From positions 4,340,001 to 4,404,000 of the forward strand of contig NC_026660.2 in the NCBI RefSeq assembly GCF_000004075.3: 64,000 nt of DNA, given 5' to 3'. The notes below the pieces were generated by a model that was not told the DNA's origin, made no database searches, and saw only the letters and a list, made by a program, of their open reading frames with translations. Origin of the DNA: Cucumis sativus. Lineage: Eukaryota > Streptophyta > Magnoliopsida > Cucurbitales > Cucurbitaceae. The position numbers and the translations under genes were made by a program. Below are positions 25,579-37,725 of this stretch, piece after piece (the first letter of the stretch is position 1; each line of letters begins with the position of its first letter).

Positions 25579-27391
25579 TTTGTCATTTACTATCATTTTC
25601 ATTCATAATCATATTGATGTCTACAGATAAAGAAGTGTTTCTAAAAGAATTAATATCAATTAGTTTATATATATATATATATAGTTGTAATTGAACCTAA
25701 TATTTTTCCTAAAAAGTATTGGATAGCCAAAAAAAAAAAACAATGATTGTTATATATGTACTAAAGATAATAATTGTTATGTAATTAAAAAATTAGAAAA
25801 AAAATCCAACATCTAAGATATGTGAAACAAAGATTGATTTAAAAAGCAATAAAAAACATAATCATCTTCCATACATTGTATATAATTTATCTCCATATTT
25901 AAATAAATATGGCATTTATAAATACATGTGCTCATTAATGAAATTTGAAGCAAAGTATGGCAATATTCAATTCTATTGGGACTATTTTCATATATATATA
26001 TATTAAGGATTTTATTTCTATATATAATGTAATAAAGACATTCTCCTCCCCTGGTCAGACTCAATCATACATCTTATATATTTATCTTTCTACAAATCCA
26101 AATTTAGTTTATCTATTTTAAAAAGAAAAAAATTTAAAATATTTGCATAGTTATAAATAAAACAACCTAAAATAAACTATAGGATATATTGATTATGTAT
26201 ACGTTTTTAAATAATAGATTTCATATGCTAAAATTTACCTCCATATTGAGTCACTTAATTAATCTATCTCACTTGTTGTAAAATAATAAAAATAGATATA
26301 CTTTAAATTAAATTAAGCATAAATAATTAGAGAAGATTATAAATTTCTTTATTTGGGTTTTGTTTGGTTAAACTCATATTATCTCTAAAATTTAAAAAAA
26401 GAAACCCTTAAATTTAAACTACTAATTACCACAAGTTTGTTAGTTTTGAAAATATAGCATGACTAAATTGAAAATTAAGTAAGAGTTTAAAAATTAAGTA
26501 AATAATTTAGGATCTATTTTGAAAAAAAATTAAGCTTATAAAAACTACTTTTTAACTCAAAATTTCTCAATTGTTATAAAAATTAAGTAACATTTTTTAA
26601 AAAACTTAAAAATAAAAAAAAAATTAAAAACTAAAAACGGAAGACTTAACAAACATAGCTTTGATTTTTTGTTTTTATATACATTTTTTCTATTTCTATA
26701 TTTTTTTTTTTTTTTGTTTTCTACGTTTTACTAACTATTTAAAAATCAACCCAAATTCTAAATTCTACAAAGAGTAATTTTGAAAACAAAGAGTTAGTAA
26801 CTCTTGTATTAAAAAGTGGAAGGTTTTGGTTAGGAAGAAGTGTTTTATTAGTAATATATTTGAATTATAAAAGAATTGGAATTGGGATAGTAATGTCACA
26901 TTTGAAATGAAAGTTTTGTGTTGAATAGTTAAGAAAATGTAAAAATGGGTTACTGAGTTTGTATTAAATGTCTAACCAATGCATTTTCTTTAACTTATAT
27001 GATGATTAAATATGTAGTTAGATTGGAGCATTTTGAACCCCACTTTAATATTTCAATTTACTTTATTTTCAAAAAGAAAATAAAAAAGGTTTGATGGATG
27101 TCGCATTCATATTTAAGATATTATAGCGATAGTAGCTTAATTTTAAATTATATTCTTTAAACAAATATTTTTGTTGGGTAAAATTCAAATATGACTCAAT
27201 TATAACAAAAAAAATTAAAAAAGACAGTAATAGTAATTGTACTCTTAACTCTATCAAAAGTTACTAATATTAATTTGATTTTTTTTAACTAAGATTTGTT
27301 TATAATTTAGGATGGAAATTAAGGTTAAAAAATTAAATCTTAGATGTATATATGATATTATTGAAATATTAAAAGAATTAAAAAGAAAAAG

Positions 27392-27428
27392 GAAAAAAGA
27401 AAAAAGAAAAAAGAAAAAAGAAAAAAAG
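27392..27428. repeat. AAAAAAG minisatellite-like run
   Basis: Five units of six to seven A residues plus G, about 500 bp upstream of the ROH1-like start codon and before the CT-rich leader. Confidence 0.8.
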
Positions 27429-27642
27429 GAAGAAAAGAAGGGAATTTGTTAAATGTTTATTTTGATATTGCAAATTGAACAACTGCCCAAGAGAGACACG
27501 CGGTGGTAAATTCTCCCAATAAAAGGGGCTTCCTCTCTAGGTTTTCCATCTCAACCATTTTTCTCTTCATCATCATCTCCATCGTCATCCTCATCCTCAT
27601 CATCATCACCATTTCTAAATTCATTCATTTTCATTCCTCTTT

Positions 27643-27662
27643 TCTCTCTCTCTCTCTCTCTC
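27643..27662 (+). repeat. (TC)10 in the leader of the ROH1-like gene
   Basis: Ten TC units inside a pyrimidine-rich stretch 245 bp upstream of the ATG. CT tracts in 5' leaders are common in plant genes, and length variation could affect transcription or translation; that effect is inference. Confidence 0.85.
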
Positions 27663-27906
27663 CATTCTCCCTTTCTTCCATTCTTCCTTTTTCAATTCCG
27701 ATCTATCCTTCAATTTTCCGGCGTTGATTTAGCCTAGTGGCCTAGTTTCGGCGGAATTCCATTTCCAAGCGCTCAATTTTTCTGTTTGGTGGAAGCGAAA
27801 TTGATTGACTATTTATTTAATAAGATCCCCTCCTCTTTCATTTGGGTATTTCTCGATTAGGGTTTCTGGTTCGTGATATGTGAAAAAGGTGTATCTTTGT
27901 GCGAGG

Positions 27907-29082
27907 ATGCCAGCTACGGATTATCAGGGTTCGTCGGCTGCTTTTACCAACATTGGCCGTCCGGTTCAAGGTATTCGCCGTGATCAGCTTTACGCTATGG
28001 ATGGTTCTCCCACGTCTCCTGAGCAAGATCTTGATTCCTTTCAGAGACAAGTTGCAGACCGGTTTTTGGACCTAGCATCGGTTGGTTCTGATGACTTGCT
28101 TTCCCTATCATGGGTTCATAAGCTCTTGAATTCCTTCTTGGCTTGTCAGGAGGATTTTAAGCTTGTTCTCATCAGCCACAAATCTCAAATCTCTAGACCC
28201 CCTTTGGACCGTTTGGTTGCTGATTATTCGGAGAGAAGCGTTAAGGCGCTTGATGTTTGTAATGCGATTCGTGATGGGATTGAGCAGCTCCGCCAATGGC
28301 AAAAGCTTTTGGAGATTGTTCTTAGTGCGTTGGATAATTGTAATAGCCAGAAAACTCTTGGTGAGGGGCAATTTCGTCGTGCTAAGAAGGCTCTTATTGA
28401 CTTGGCTATTTGTATGTTGGATGAGAAAGATTCACATACCTCTGCTCTTGCTCATCGCAATCGTTCTTTTGGACGGAACAATGCCTCGAAGGATCCACGG
28501 TCGTTGGGGCACTTTCGATCGCTTTCGTGGAGCGTTTCGCGGTCGTGGTCGGCTGCGAGGCAGCTGCAATCGATTGGTAACAATTTAGCAGCCCCTAAAG
28601 CGACTGAGCTTTTGACTACAAATGGGCTTGCAGTTCCTATATTTACAATGAACATGGTGTTGTTGTTTGTAATGTGGGCGTTGGTGGCAGCCATTCCTTG
28701 TCAGGATCGAGGCTTGCAGGTTCATTTCTCCTTGCCTCGAAATTTCCCGTGGGCTTCTTCAATCCTTCAACTCCATGATCGAATTGTGGAGGAGTCCAAG
28801 AAGCGAGATCGAAGAAATTCATGTGGGCTGTTGAAGGAGATTAATCAGATTGAGAAGTGTATGCGTCTCATGAATGATTTGGCAGATTCAGCTCAATTCC
28901 CATTGGCGGAGGAGAAAGAGGCAGAGCTGAGACAGAGAGTGCAAGAGCTAACCACAGTTTGTGATACTCTGAGGACTGGATTGGACTCGTTGGAGCGGCA
29001 AGTGAGGGAAGTTTTTCACAGGATTGTTCGTAGCAGGACTGAAGGGCTTGATTCTTTGGGACGAGCAAATCACTCTGAATAG
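27907..29082 (+). CDS. ROH1/BYPASS1-like protein (DUF793), intronless
   Basis: Single exon, 391 residues. The first ATG gives [10 protein letters not shown], the same start as Arabidopsis ROH1; an in-frame GTG 27 bases upstream is ignored. The N-terminal half holds the family core: [63 protein letters not shown] and the [19 protein letters not shown] segment. A Ser/Arg-rich part follows. A hydrophobic stretch at residues 244-264 ([18 protein letters not shown]) could be a membrane segment. The C-terminal third is helical and charged, with heptad-like Leu spacing. ROH1 was described as a partner of the exocyst subunit EXO70A1, with a role in seed-coat mucilage and secretion. Whether this protein does the same is inference. 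It has a CT-rich leader and possible spliced sequence downstream. Confidence 0.92.
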   Translation: MPATDYQGSSAAFTNIGRPVQGIRRDQLYAMDGSPTSPEQDLDSFQRQVADRFLDLASVGSDDLLSLSWVHKLLNSFLACQEDFKLVLISHKSQISRPPLDRLVADYSERSVKALDVCNAIRDGIEQLRQWQKLLEIVLSALDNCNSQKTLGEGQFRRAKKALIDLAICMLDEKDSHTSALAHRNRSFGRNNASKDPRSLGHFRSLSWSVSRSWSAARQLQSIGNNLAAPKATELLTTNGLAVPIFTMNMVLLFVMWALVAAIPCQDRGLQVHFSLPRNFPWASSILQLHDRIVEESKKRDRRNSCGLLKEINQIEKCMRLMNDLADSAQFPLAEEKEAELRQRVQELTTVCDTLRTGLDSLERQVREVFHRIVRSRTEGLDSLGRANHSE

Positions 29083-29690
29083 AATTTGTTGGAGTTTTAA
29101 AACAATGTTCTACTTTGGTTTTCATGGTTTCTTCTAGGAATAAGAGAAAGAACAGAGGATGAAAATATGAAGACGAGAGTGACAAGTTACTAAATGGTGA
29201 GGGGACTCTTTGTATTTATTTACTCAAGCGTATATTGTGTAAAGAAATTTGGATTTGAAAAAGATTGGCATGGATCTCCTCCATCTGGTGGTCTTGGTAA
29301 TGTCATATTGTTCAATGCCATATTTATCAGCCCATGGTTGACATGTATTGTTCATTGTTATTTACACAGTCTCTTGATCCATGTTTTATACAAGTCTGCT
29401 GGAAAAAAATGACATTACTATCAAAAGTTTCATTTATCTTTCGATAATTGATTTGTGTTCTCTTGGTGTTCTTTCTTTGAGATTTTGTGAGTAAGCTAAG
29501 CAAAATGTTCATCTCCTATTCATTGATGGATTCTCTGTATAATCTTTTTTCTATATCCCATTGTAATTGGCATCTCTGACTTATTTTGTTGAGATGGGAA
29601 GCTCTTCACTTCTCCTTCCCAATTAACATCCTTGGAAAGCATTATATCATCCTTTCAAACACGAAGGTTTCTCTGAGCCCTTCTTTCACT

Positions 29691-29703
29691 CCCCCCCCCC
29701 CCC
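29691..29703. repeat. Poly(C) run of 13
   Basis: Thirteen consecutive C residues, conspicuous in such AT-rich DNA. Homopolymer length is also error-prone in sequencing. Confidence 0.9.
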
Positions 29704-31139
29704 ACTTTTGGTATACTATGGTAAGTCTGGATTACATTTTTTATATACTGAAAACAAGGAATGGAGTGTGTTTATTATACTACGGTTCTTAAGAACAGGA
29801 GGATACAAAAAGTTCAGAGGAACATATTGGACAATTACATTGCAAAGGTGTCTTATCTTCTGCCATGACTAGCCCACCCCCTTTTATCATAACAGTTGCT
29901 ATTTTCCTTCCTATTAATATTACAGACTTGGAATTAGGGATTTAAAAACTGCATGTATAACCAAGAAGTTTTGTTTCTGACCAGATGGATGGATTTGTTT
30001 TTAGTTTGTTTGAACTTCTTTGTTAAGTTTGCTCCATAAGGTGGGAGAAAATCTATCCTGCACTACTCTCTTCGGTGGCTACAAAGGAAGAAGGAAGGAT
30101 ATGGTGGTCCAGGTGATTGTCATGTCCCTTGTTCTGTGGTCATGGAAAATTGTTACTGACAGAATTGAAGAAGGTCTTTGGTTGAAGCTTTGACAATTTG
30201 ATTAAACTTTCTGGTCTTGTGATTATTTTATTACTGAGATCTGATCTTGATTTGGTCTTCCACAGGATCTGCTAAGTTCGAGGAATGCTGACCCTTGAAG
30301 GAAAGAGAAAGAGTTTGACAACTTGGTCAGCATAATGGTAAGATTTGTTCTTACACTTTTGGTCAAAGTCTAAATTTGACTTTGAAAATTATCCTAACCA
30401 ACATATTTTGACTTTATCCTCTTCGATTTAATGAGTGAAATCCTTGCTGGGTTTGACTGTCTGCTTTTTCCACAACAATTATTTTACAGTGCTAATCATA
30501 AAAGTTACTCCATACGTTGCACTGACTGTCTGAGATTTGGATTTTTTAGTTGCTCTGTTTGCTATCAAGGATGGGGGTAAGGACTTGTCTGCACACTTCA
30601 GTTGGTAGTTGAAATTCAATGTTTTTGTTCTTTTGTTTGGATCTTGAAAGGCTGATTTTCCATTCCTGGTCTGTTTCTTCTTCTGCTTGAGTCATGAGGA
30701 TTCTCTTTTATGTTTAAGCATAGCTCTCCTGGATTAATTTTAGACCACGCTTGTAATGAGATTCTATTGATAGTTTTATTCCCACCATCTAAATATAATT
30801 AGATTACTTTTGATCACGTGTATTCGTTATCGTTAGGGTTAGGGTTACTGTTATCGTTTGACCATAAAAGGTAACATAATGGTAAGGCAACAAACTAACA
30901 TTAAATGTGACAAATTCTTATTTTCTAATAATGTAACAATAACACTAGTAATAGTAATGATAACGATAATATAATTTTCAAACCTGATTGATCAATGATC
31001 ACATATCAATTGATTGTGTTTTTTGATTGCCAATTTGGTAGTGGGCCCTAGATGTCAGTCGGGTAGTAAACAACCTCAATTGTTAAAACGTGTCCCACTT
31101 TTTCAGATTGCAATTGGTTTATGGGTAAATGTGGCCTTC

Positions 31140-31212
31140 CATTTCTTTTCAGTCTCTTAAAAGCTCTTCTCCATTCTTGCATTTCTTTTCAGTATCTTAA
31201 GAGCTCTTCTCC
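31140..31212. repeat. 40-bp period tandem repeat, two copies
   Basis: The 33-bp block beginning catttcttttcagtctctta recurs 40 bp later, beginning catttcttttcagtatctta, with two substitutions. Confidence 0.8.
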
Positions 31213-31335
31213 CATTTAAATCCTGTGTTTCTGCCTCTACCTTGATGATGTGTATTGTGTTGCCAGCATGTATGTGTGTATTTATTCATTTGATTTGTAT
31301 TGGTATTCGTCTCTTTTTTTGTAGTATGGTCATTC

Positions 31336-31720
31336 TGGACGAACCCCTTCTGAAAAAGTTGCAAAATTTCATCAAACTCCACCGAGGTCCCTTCTCTTAT
31401 AGAGGAGTTTTGATTTCTTCTATGCATCATTTCTAATAAAGTAAAACCTACATCTAATTTTTTCTGAGGTGCTGGTTGTTTGAGTACAATCTTTCTCAGA
31501 GGAACTGACATTACATCAAATTCCATGATGATCGAGGTCCCTCCTTTGATAGACTTTGACTTCTATCTACCATACACATTGCAGTCTAATCTTCACTCAA
31601 TTTTTCTTAGTGCTGCTTTTTTGTGGTATGGCTTTTCTATAAGAGATCCCTTATGATAAAATTGCTGACATTGTAATGAATCCCTCTTATAGGTCCCTCA
31701 ATTTTGTAGAGTTTTGACAT
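31336..31720. repeat. Degenerate tandem repeat, roughly 150-170-bp units
   Basis: The phrases 'aaagttgcaaaatttcatca', 'cgaggtccctcctttgatag/cgaggtcccttctcttatag', 'tctgaggtgctg/cttagtgctgc' and 'attgctgacattgtaatgaa/gaactgacattacatcaaa' recur in order about three times. The units are well diverged, so borders are approximate. Confidence 0.5.
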
Positions 31721-33998
31721 GTTGGGAATTCTGGTTTCTTCTTGGCCTCCTTGATTCTATCCTTTCAGGGCATCCCTTGCTATTCTCTCCATAGTTGATG
31801 AACTGGCTTGGGTCCTACAAATCATGGGACAGGGTCCCATTCTTCATAATCTTTGATGTTAACTCTCTCATTTCTATTAACCATTAGTTCTTGATATTCT
31901 TTTCATGATAAAGGAAACTAGAGTACCCACCAAAAATCAATATCTTTCAGCATGATAAGACACCTGTGATTTTAGGTTTTACAAATTTGACCATTCATTC
32001 AGAATCTTTTAAGATTCTTAGACCCAGAATTTAATGAAGTTTGGATGTTTCACGAGCCTACAGTTGGAGCGTTTCACTAAGGTGACCTACAATAAGTTAT
32101 TCCCAACAATTATGAACCGAATTGTTAACCTAAAGGAAATAATGAAGAGCGATTAGACTGAATCGCAATCCAAGTTTCCTCCATAAATGTTCGATTGGAT
32201 TTTCGGACTTAAATGAGATTTGGGTATATAAAAATAATATCTCCATGGATAAACATATACTGGAGATTTGACAACCCTAGGAGAATGGAGATAGAGTGAA
32301 CATTGTGGCAGGTTGGGATCATGAATTTGAATAATTAAAAAGTAGTATGCTTTGAAAAATATGGTTCTAAAAGAATCTTCTTATAGTACATCTTACATGT
32401 ACTAAAAGTAATTTAACCATCAAAAGTAGTCTTGATAATTCATCAATTTGAACTTTATTCTTTCAAATATTCTTTATAGTCATTGGCTCGTTTTTTCTTG
32501 TGGTTTTAATTTTGAACTTGACTATCCCTCAAAAATGACACCAAAATCAAATTAGTAATCATTATAACACTAACCAAAAGGTTATTACATTCGATTAATT
32601 TGGTTAAACATTGTAATCTCAATCGTAAATAAAAACCTTAATCCATAGGGAAAATAACGTCTGTTTGACAAATACAATTATGAATTTACAGAATTCATGC
32701 TAGATTTTTGTTCTTTTAAAAGAAAAACAATTTGTTTATCAACTTCGAGTATGGTAAACTTTTTGTTAGTATATTTCTTAGAGCAATGAGTCTACAAATG
32801 GATACTTCAATCGCACTGCTAAACTTTGTTTTGATTCTCCAAATAACCACAACTCTGATTCTTTCTAGACATTCATCAACTATGTAACAATGTCAAATCA
32901 AAATAGATCCATATTCATAGACTTGTATTCAAACAGACTCAAGTTAAGTTCATTAATTGGATTAGGTCAAGTTGGATTATCTGTATTAAAAAGTACCTAA
33001 AACTTCAACATGTTTGATAGATTGAAAAGGTCAAAAAATTGAACATTTCTTAAATAAACATTTTTTATGTTGAAAGTTAGAAGAAAATATATACTTTTTT
33101 TTTAATTAACTACCTTTTTTTGTTCTTTTAGGAAGATAAAGCCTATTAAATGGGAAAAGAAAAATAAATACCATAGACAACCTGTTGAAAGACCTTCCCT
33201 TCCCACCATTACAAAAGACACAAAACATAAATATACATGGCCAACATCATAATGTAAACTTTTAAAATATATTATCTTAGTGGAAGGAGAGAAAGCAGTT
33301 TGTAGTTTTAAATATATAGTTGAATTTGATTGTTGAGCATGTAGTAGCTAAAAAATAAAAATTCAAAGTTTAGAGAATCCAAATGCATTGATTGATTGTA
33401 TCTCATCATCATCAACCATTCTAAAACGTTACCCTCATCATTTTTTACACAAAAATTGGGATACTCTAAAATCAAACCACATCTCTCTTTCTATTTTTTC
33501 TATAGAAACAAGATTGAAAACAAAGTCATTTTAAGTAGAAGAGGAATTGCCATAATTACCTGCACATTTTGCATACAAAAATATTTGTATTAGTAACAAA
33601 TAAACAATCATCACTCTTCTAATATCATCAATGGTAAAGTTCATCATCATGTCAAATATAAACATACTTTCTTCTTCTTCTTTTTTTTTTTTTGTCCTTC
33701 AATCAAGGATGTAAAACCACTTTTCACTTTTTCTCCTTTTGACTTTTGCCCTCAAAAACCCTTTTCTTCTTCTTCATATATGAGCTAAGGTTTATGAACA
33801 AATTCATCATTTTTGTCTACTGTTTTGACACTTATTTTACTTCTGTCTAATTTAGTTTTGTTTTTTAATCAGAAGTAGGACGGTGTGAGTTAAACAAATT
33901 TTTAGGATCTATTTCAAAAGAGAATTTGGTTATTTTTTCAACTTACCATTTCCCTAATAAGTAAAATAATTTTCAAAAGCAAAAAGAAGAATTAAAGC

Positions 33999-35142
33999 TT
34001 AAAGTGAAAATTTTAGCCCTAGCAAATCTAGAGAGAGAAAGGGTACCCTATGAGTTCCATTGTTCGATGTTTGCAAAGGTCGAATGGTGGCCGTATCCAC
34101 TTCGCCGGTGGGCAGTGGAACCGCAGGATTGCTGTTAATAAACGCCATACCTCCTCCTTTTGCCGGCACCGTCAACGGCACACTAGCAGTCGGCGGCATT
34201 CCCGGGGACGGGCTTGGCGACGACGCCCCCTGCCGAGGGTGAAACGGCCAAGGGTATGCCGGAGTAGACGGCACAACTCCACTGGAAATCGGTGCCGGAG
34301 CCGCCATTGGAGGGTTATGTGGAGAAGGGTAGGAACTTTGAGGCGGAGATGAAGTAGAGACCTTCACAGCATACTTTTGAGAGCCATTGCAAGAGCTTTT
34401 AGAGCCATTGTTGAAGGAAAAGAAGAAAATGCCAAGCCTTGATGGATGCCACTGAATTTTTTTAAGTTAAAAAACAGAGAGAAATAAACTTGTCAGAAAC
34501 TCAAAACCCATATGGAAATTTGGAGAAAGAAGGAACTTTTATACTATTTTCATAAACCCCACGAGTAAAAATGAGTAGAAACTCAAAACTCATATAGGAA
34601 TTCGGATAAAAATGGAAAATTTCTACTAATTTAGGGAGTCCCACGAGAATAAAGAAAAAGGGAATGAGCCATTTTATGAACACCCAGATTCTATTAAGTT
34701 AACCCGAACAAAATTTAGAGATACAGAGATGTTAGAAGTTGGAACAATAAAAAGTAAAGAGAGGAGAGAGAGAGATACCATGAATGAAGTGGAATTGGGT
34801 TTGGTGAGAAGAGTGGCATGAGTGTAATTGCAAAGATCAAAAGCTCTTTGATTATGGAAAATGAAGAGCTCATAATGAAACTTGTGCTTGAAAACTGAGA
34901 AAAAGGCAAAAAGATTTAGAAAACAGAGTAAGAAAGAAATCATGAAAAAGGAGTATAAGTTTTGTTTTCGTTGAGTGAGTGCTCTTACTGATGGAATCTC
35001 CGATATGAACAGAGGGATTTTTCCAATCTGAAACACCATCAACAACGATGGTAACAGAAGAGTGACACATTTGAAACAAAAAACACAAGAACACAAGCAA
35101 CAATAAATGGATCTTCATCTTCATCTTCATCTTCATCTTCAT
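33999..35142 (-). CDS. Early nodulin-like protein (phytocyanin fold, Pro-rich tail)
   Basis: Three exons on the minus strand: 34989-35142, 34779-34894 and 33999-34451, 240 residues, GT-AG introns. A signal peptide covers about residues 1-29 (basic start, LLLLVFLCFLF core). A plastocyanin-like domain runs from about 30 to 121, with DWKNPSVHIGDSI, FKHKF, the ATLLTKPNS segment and WHPSRLGIFFFSF. The structural cysteines are Cys73 and Cys111. The copper ligands of true phytocyanins are absent: the C-x-x-x-x-H segment reads NNGSKSSCNGS and the axial Met position is Gln. It is therefore an early nodulin-like (ENODL) protein, apoplastic or plasma-membrane bound, and probably not an electron carrier. 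Residues ~122-215 are Pro/Ser/Ala-rich, as in arabinogalactan-type chimeras. The C-terminus is only weakly hydrophobic, so a GPI anchor is doubtful. The start lies in a hexamer repeat. Confidence 0.85.
35113..35142 (-). repeat. (ATGAAG)5 microsatellite forming the start codon region
   Basis: Five exact hexamers on the minus strand encode alternating Met-Lys at the very start of the early nodulin-like protein. This gives five in-frame ATGs (first base at 35142, 35136, 35130, 35124 and 35118). Any of them leaves the signal-peptide core intact, so the first was chosen. Confidence 0.9.
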
Positions 35143-36686
35143 TAAGAAATATTTGTTTGAAATTTTTAAGTTGTTTTGAAGATGAAATGAAAAGAGCCAC
35201 AGGGTCTTTTGAAGAAGAAAAAAAGAGCAAAGAGAGAGGAAAGGAGTTGGAGTTGAAATGACAGAACAATTGTTGAGGCTCCGCCATAGCAAAAGCTTTC
35301 AATGGATGACAGACAAAATATTGAAGAATGTGCACTTTTATGTGTTTTTCTTATTTTTTATTTTCATACATACAGTAAAAGTTGTAATGATTTTGGTTTG
35401 TGGAAAAACTACCATAGTAATTCCAAGAAAAAGGAGGTGAATTGGAGATGTCAAAGAAAGAATTGAATAATGGACTCTAGAATATACGTAGGATTAAAAG
35501 AAAAATCTTCCAATCCTTTATAACTTTTGTTAGAAGAGTTGTCATAATCATAAATAAAAGATATAAGTTTGATAAAAGACCAAAAAGAATCCTCTTAAAA
35601 GAATAAGTTTAATCTATAATAACTACTTAAATTTCATAAGTTTTTTTTCATATAAAAATGTGGTTAAGTTAAAAAGATTATCTCCTTACATTAATCCAAC
35701 ACTCAATGTAACACTTAAATTAATCTTGATTTTGAAAGTTTTTTTCTTTGGTTTGAATATAATTTTTTTTTTGTTAGAGTGGCTCTAGGAGTAATGATGG
35801 GGTTTATTATTCTTAAATGATTACTTGAGTGAGTGATTATTAATTCTCAAGTTTTTTTTCCTCTCTTTTTTCAAACCATATAATATAAATATATAATCTT
35901 TGCTTTATCTTTCCCTTCTTGAAATCTTTACTTTATATATATATATATATAATCTTTGCTTTACACAGAGTCATGATGCTCATACTTTGATGCATTTTTA
36001 TACCATTATTTATACTTTCTTTCTTTTCTTCTATTATTTTAATATTTGAAGACTCAAAAGTGACTTTGACCCTTTTCCAAAACTTTCAAAAGAAGATGAA
36101 GGAAAAACACAGCATGGTTTAGATGAGAACACTAGATTGTATTATGTCATATCACAATGAACAATTCTAGATCAGTAAAAGATATAAATAAGTCTACGAG
36201 AATTACCCAATTTAAAAAGCAAACTCAAAGTTGGCAAATAGGAGAGGATGCAATTGGGCCTTCAACATATACTAGAACATCCCTGGTAGCTCAATATCTA
36301 GCTCTTGGGGTTGATGTTTCAAATGGAAAAAGCAACTAAAATTGTAACTCTGTAGAGATAAGGAAGACCTCTTAACTCCACTATAAGTAGAAGCTCAATT
36401 CCTCTTAACAACAAAAGTTTAATTTCATATTGCAAGTTTGGGGTTTTGTTATGATTAAAAGAGCTAGCCAGGTAGGTAGGAATTAGCATGTGTGTTTTGT
36501 TGTTGTTGAAATGAAAGAATGTAAGGCTGAAATGATAAAGACTCATTTGAACAATGAACAAGTATTGTTTACGATTGGGTGCCAAAGAGAATTAGGAAGT
36601 TTTTCTTGGTGTTGGTGAGTTTTTGGCCATATCTAATATTGAATATTGAAAAGAAGAAAAAGAATAGATAAAGTATCTCTGTGTAT

Positions 36687-36720
36687 TGTGCAATGTGCAA
36701 TGTGCAATGTGCAATGTGCA
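36687..36720. repeat. TGTGCAA heptamer repeat, about five copies
   Basis: Nearly five exact tandem units of a 7-bp motif, which is rare compared with di- and trinucleotide repeats. Exact units point to recent expansion. Confidence 0.9.
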
Positions 36721-37704
36721 TGCTCTTAGAAACTTGACCCAACTACTGCATTTTTTTAAAATATAAATCATTATATATGCATACATACATACATATATAT
36801 ATATATATAATAAAAAATCATTATTAGTGTATAATAATAAATCCTAAAGTTAAACTATCTGTTGTCACCATTTCTGACACATTTTATTCTTCCCCAACAA
36901 AGTAGAAATTGCAGAATAGAATGGTGACAAATCAACTAATTCAATTTCCCTCAAAAGATGGGATTTCCCTTCCCATTTCCTACTCTTCTTTTCTTCTTCT
37001 TCTTCTTATTATCTGTAAAATAAATAAATTGTAATTACAATATTTAATCATGAAATAATAATAGTATATAATCTTAGAAAAGTTTCTAATTTACTTTCAA
37101 AGGTTATACCTAGTCTATATATATATATACAATAAGTTTCTTGCGGTTACCAACTTCTTTTAAAATTTTGATATTAATATTCATAAAAGTCGATAAAACA
37201 ACCTAACAATCTAACATCATTTTCTTTGAAGAATAAAGGATAAAATAGGAAGAGGAAGAAGTTTTATAAGAAGAAAAAATCTCACATGAAGAAGTGAAAG
37301 TTGCTAGATTATGACTAACTTTGTTACAAACTTATTTGAACACGATCTTCTATAGATTTTCGTCCTTGAGTTCTAAAGATTATGATCAAATTTGTTCTCT
37401 TCTATAGAAATTTTACCAAACATTTACAATAATGAAAGTGAGAGAGCATCAACAAATAAACTTAGGATAATATAAAATTCTCATAATTCAAAAGTTTGAT
37501 AGCTTTGCATTGAAGACATGATATCTATGCATGAAAACAATATTGAATTTTGAAGGTGGTTGTAAATTTTTAATTTTAATTAATAAAAAACTAGTGAAAA
37601 TCCAATATATTCTTTTTCATTTGTTGTTTTTGTTTTGTTATAAATGATTGATTTTCGTGCCACAGCAATTGACCTCACTTTCTACCCTTTTTTGCTTCTC
37701 ATAA

Positions 37705-37725
37705 AACACACACACACACACACAC
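37705..37725. repeat. AC dinucleotide microsatellite
   Basis: About ten AC units followed by ATAT, in intergenic DNA. Confidence 0.85.

Larger units (their letters stand above)
21338..27906. other. 6.5-kb AT-rich spacer, no gene seen
   Basis: Only short random frames are present, in low-complexity AT-rich sequence, with no splice-consistent protein. Visible features are simple repeats: an AAAAG run near 24349-24372, TA runs at 24621 and 25663, TTTA at 25557-25578 and A6G units at 27392-27428. The end of the span, from about 27480, is CT-rich (CATCATC runs and a TC tract) and reads like the 5' untranslated leader of the ROH1-like gene. Confidence 0.55.
29083..33998. other. Spacer; possible spliced 3' or non-coding transcript in the first third
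   Basis: The 3' untranslated region of the ROH1-like gene begins here. There is a C13 run at 29691-29703. Exon-like blocks with good borders lie at about 30039-30110 and 30266-30337 (see findings). A G-box (cacgtg, near 30815) and a telomere-like ttagggttagggtta (30833-30847) are close together. Tandem repeats occupy about 31140-31212 and 31336-31720. From 31.8 to 34.0 kb I see only AT-rich sequence. Confidence 0.45.

Noticed and set aside
28163-28588. Overlapping 141-codon frame inside the ROH1-like gene
   Set aside because: It is a shifted-frame shadow of a well-supported conserved coding sequence.
34050-34352. Arg-rich plus-strand frame antisense to the Pro-rich tail of the nodulin-like gene
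   Set aside because: It is the expected antisense reading of Pro/Ser/Ala codons; no homologue is recognised.
36157-36339. 60-codon frame in the intergenic spacer
   Set aside because: Short, no known domain, no splice-linked neighbours and no promoter evidence.
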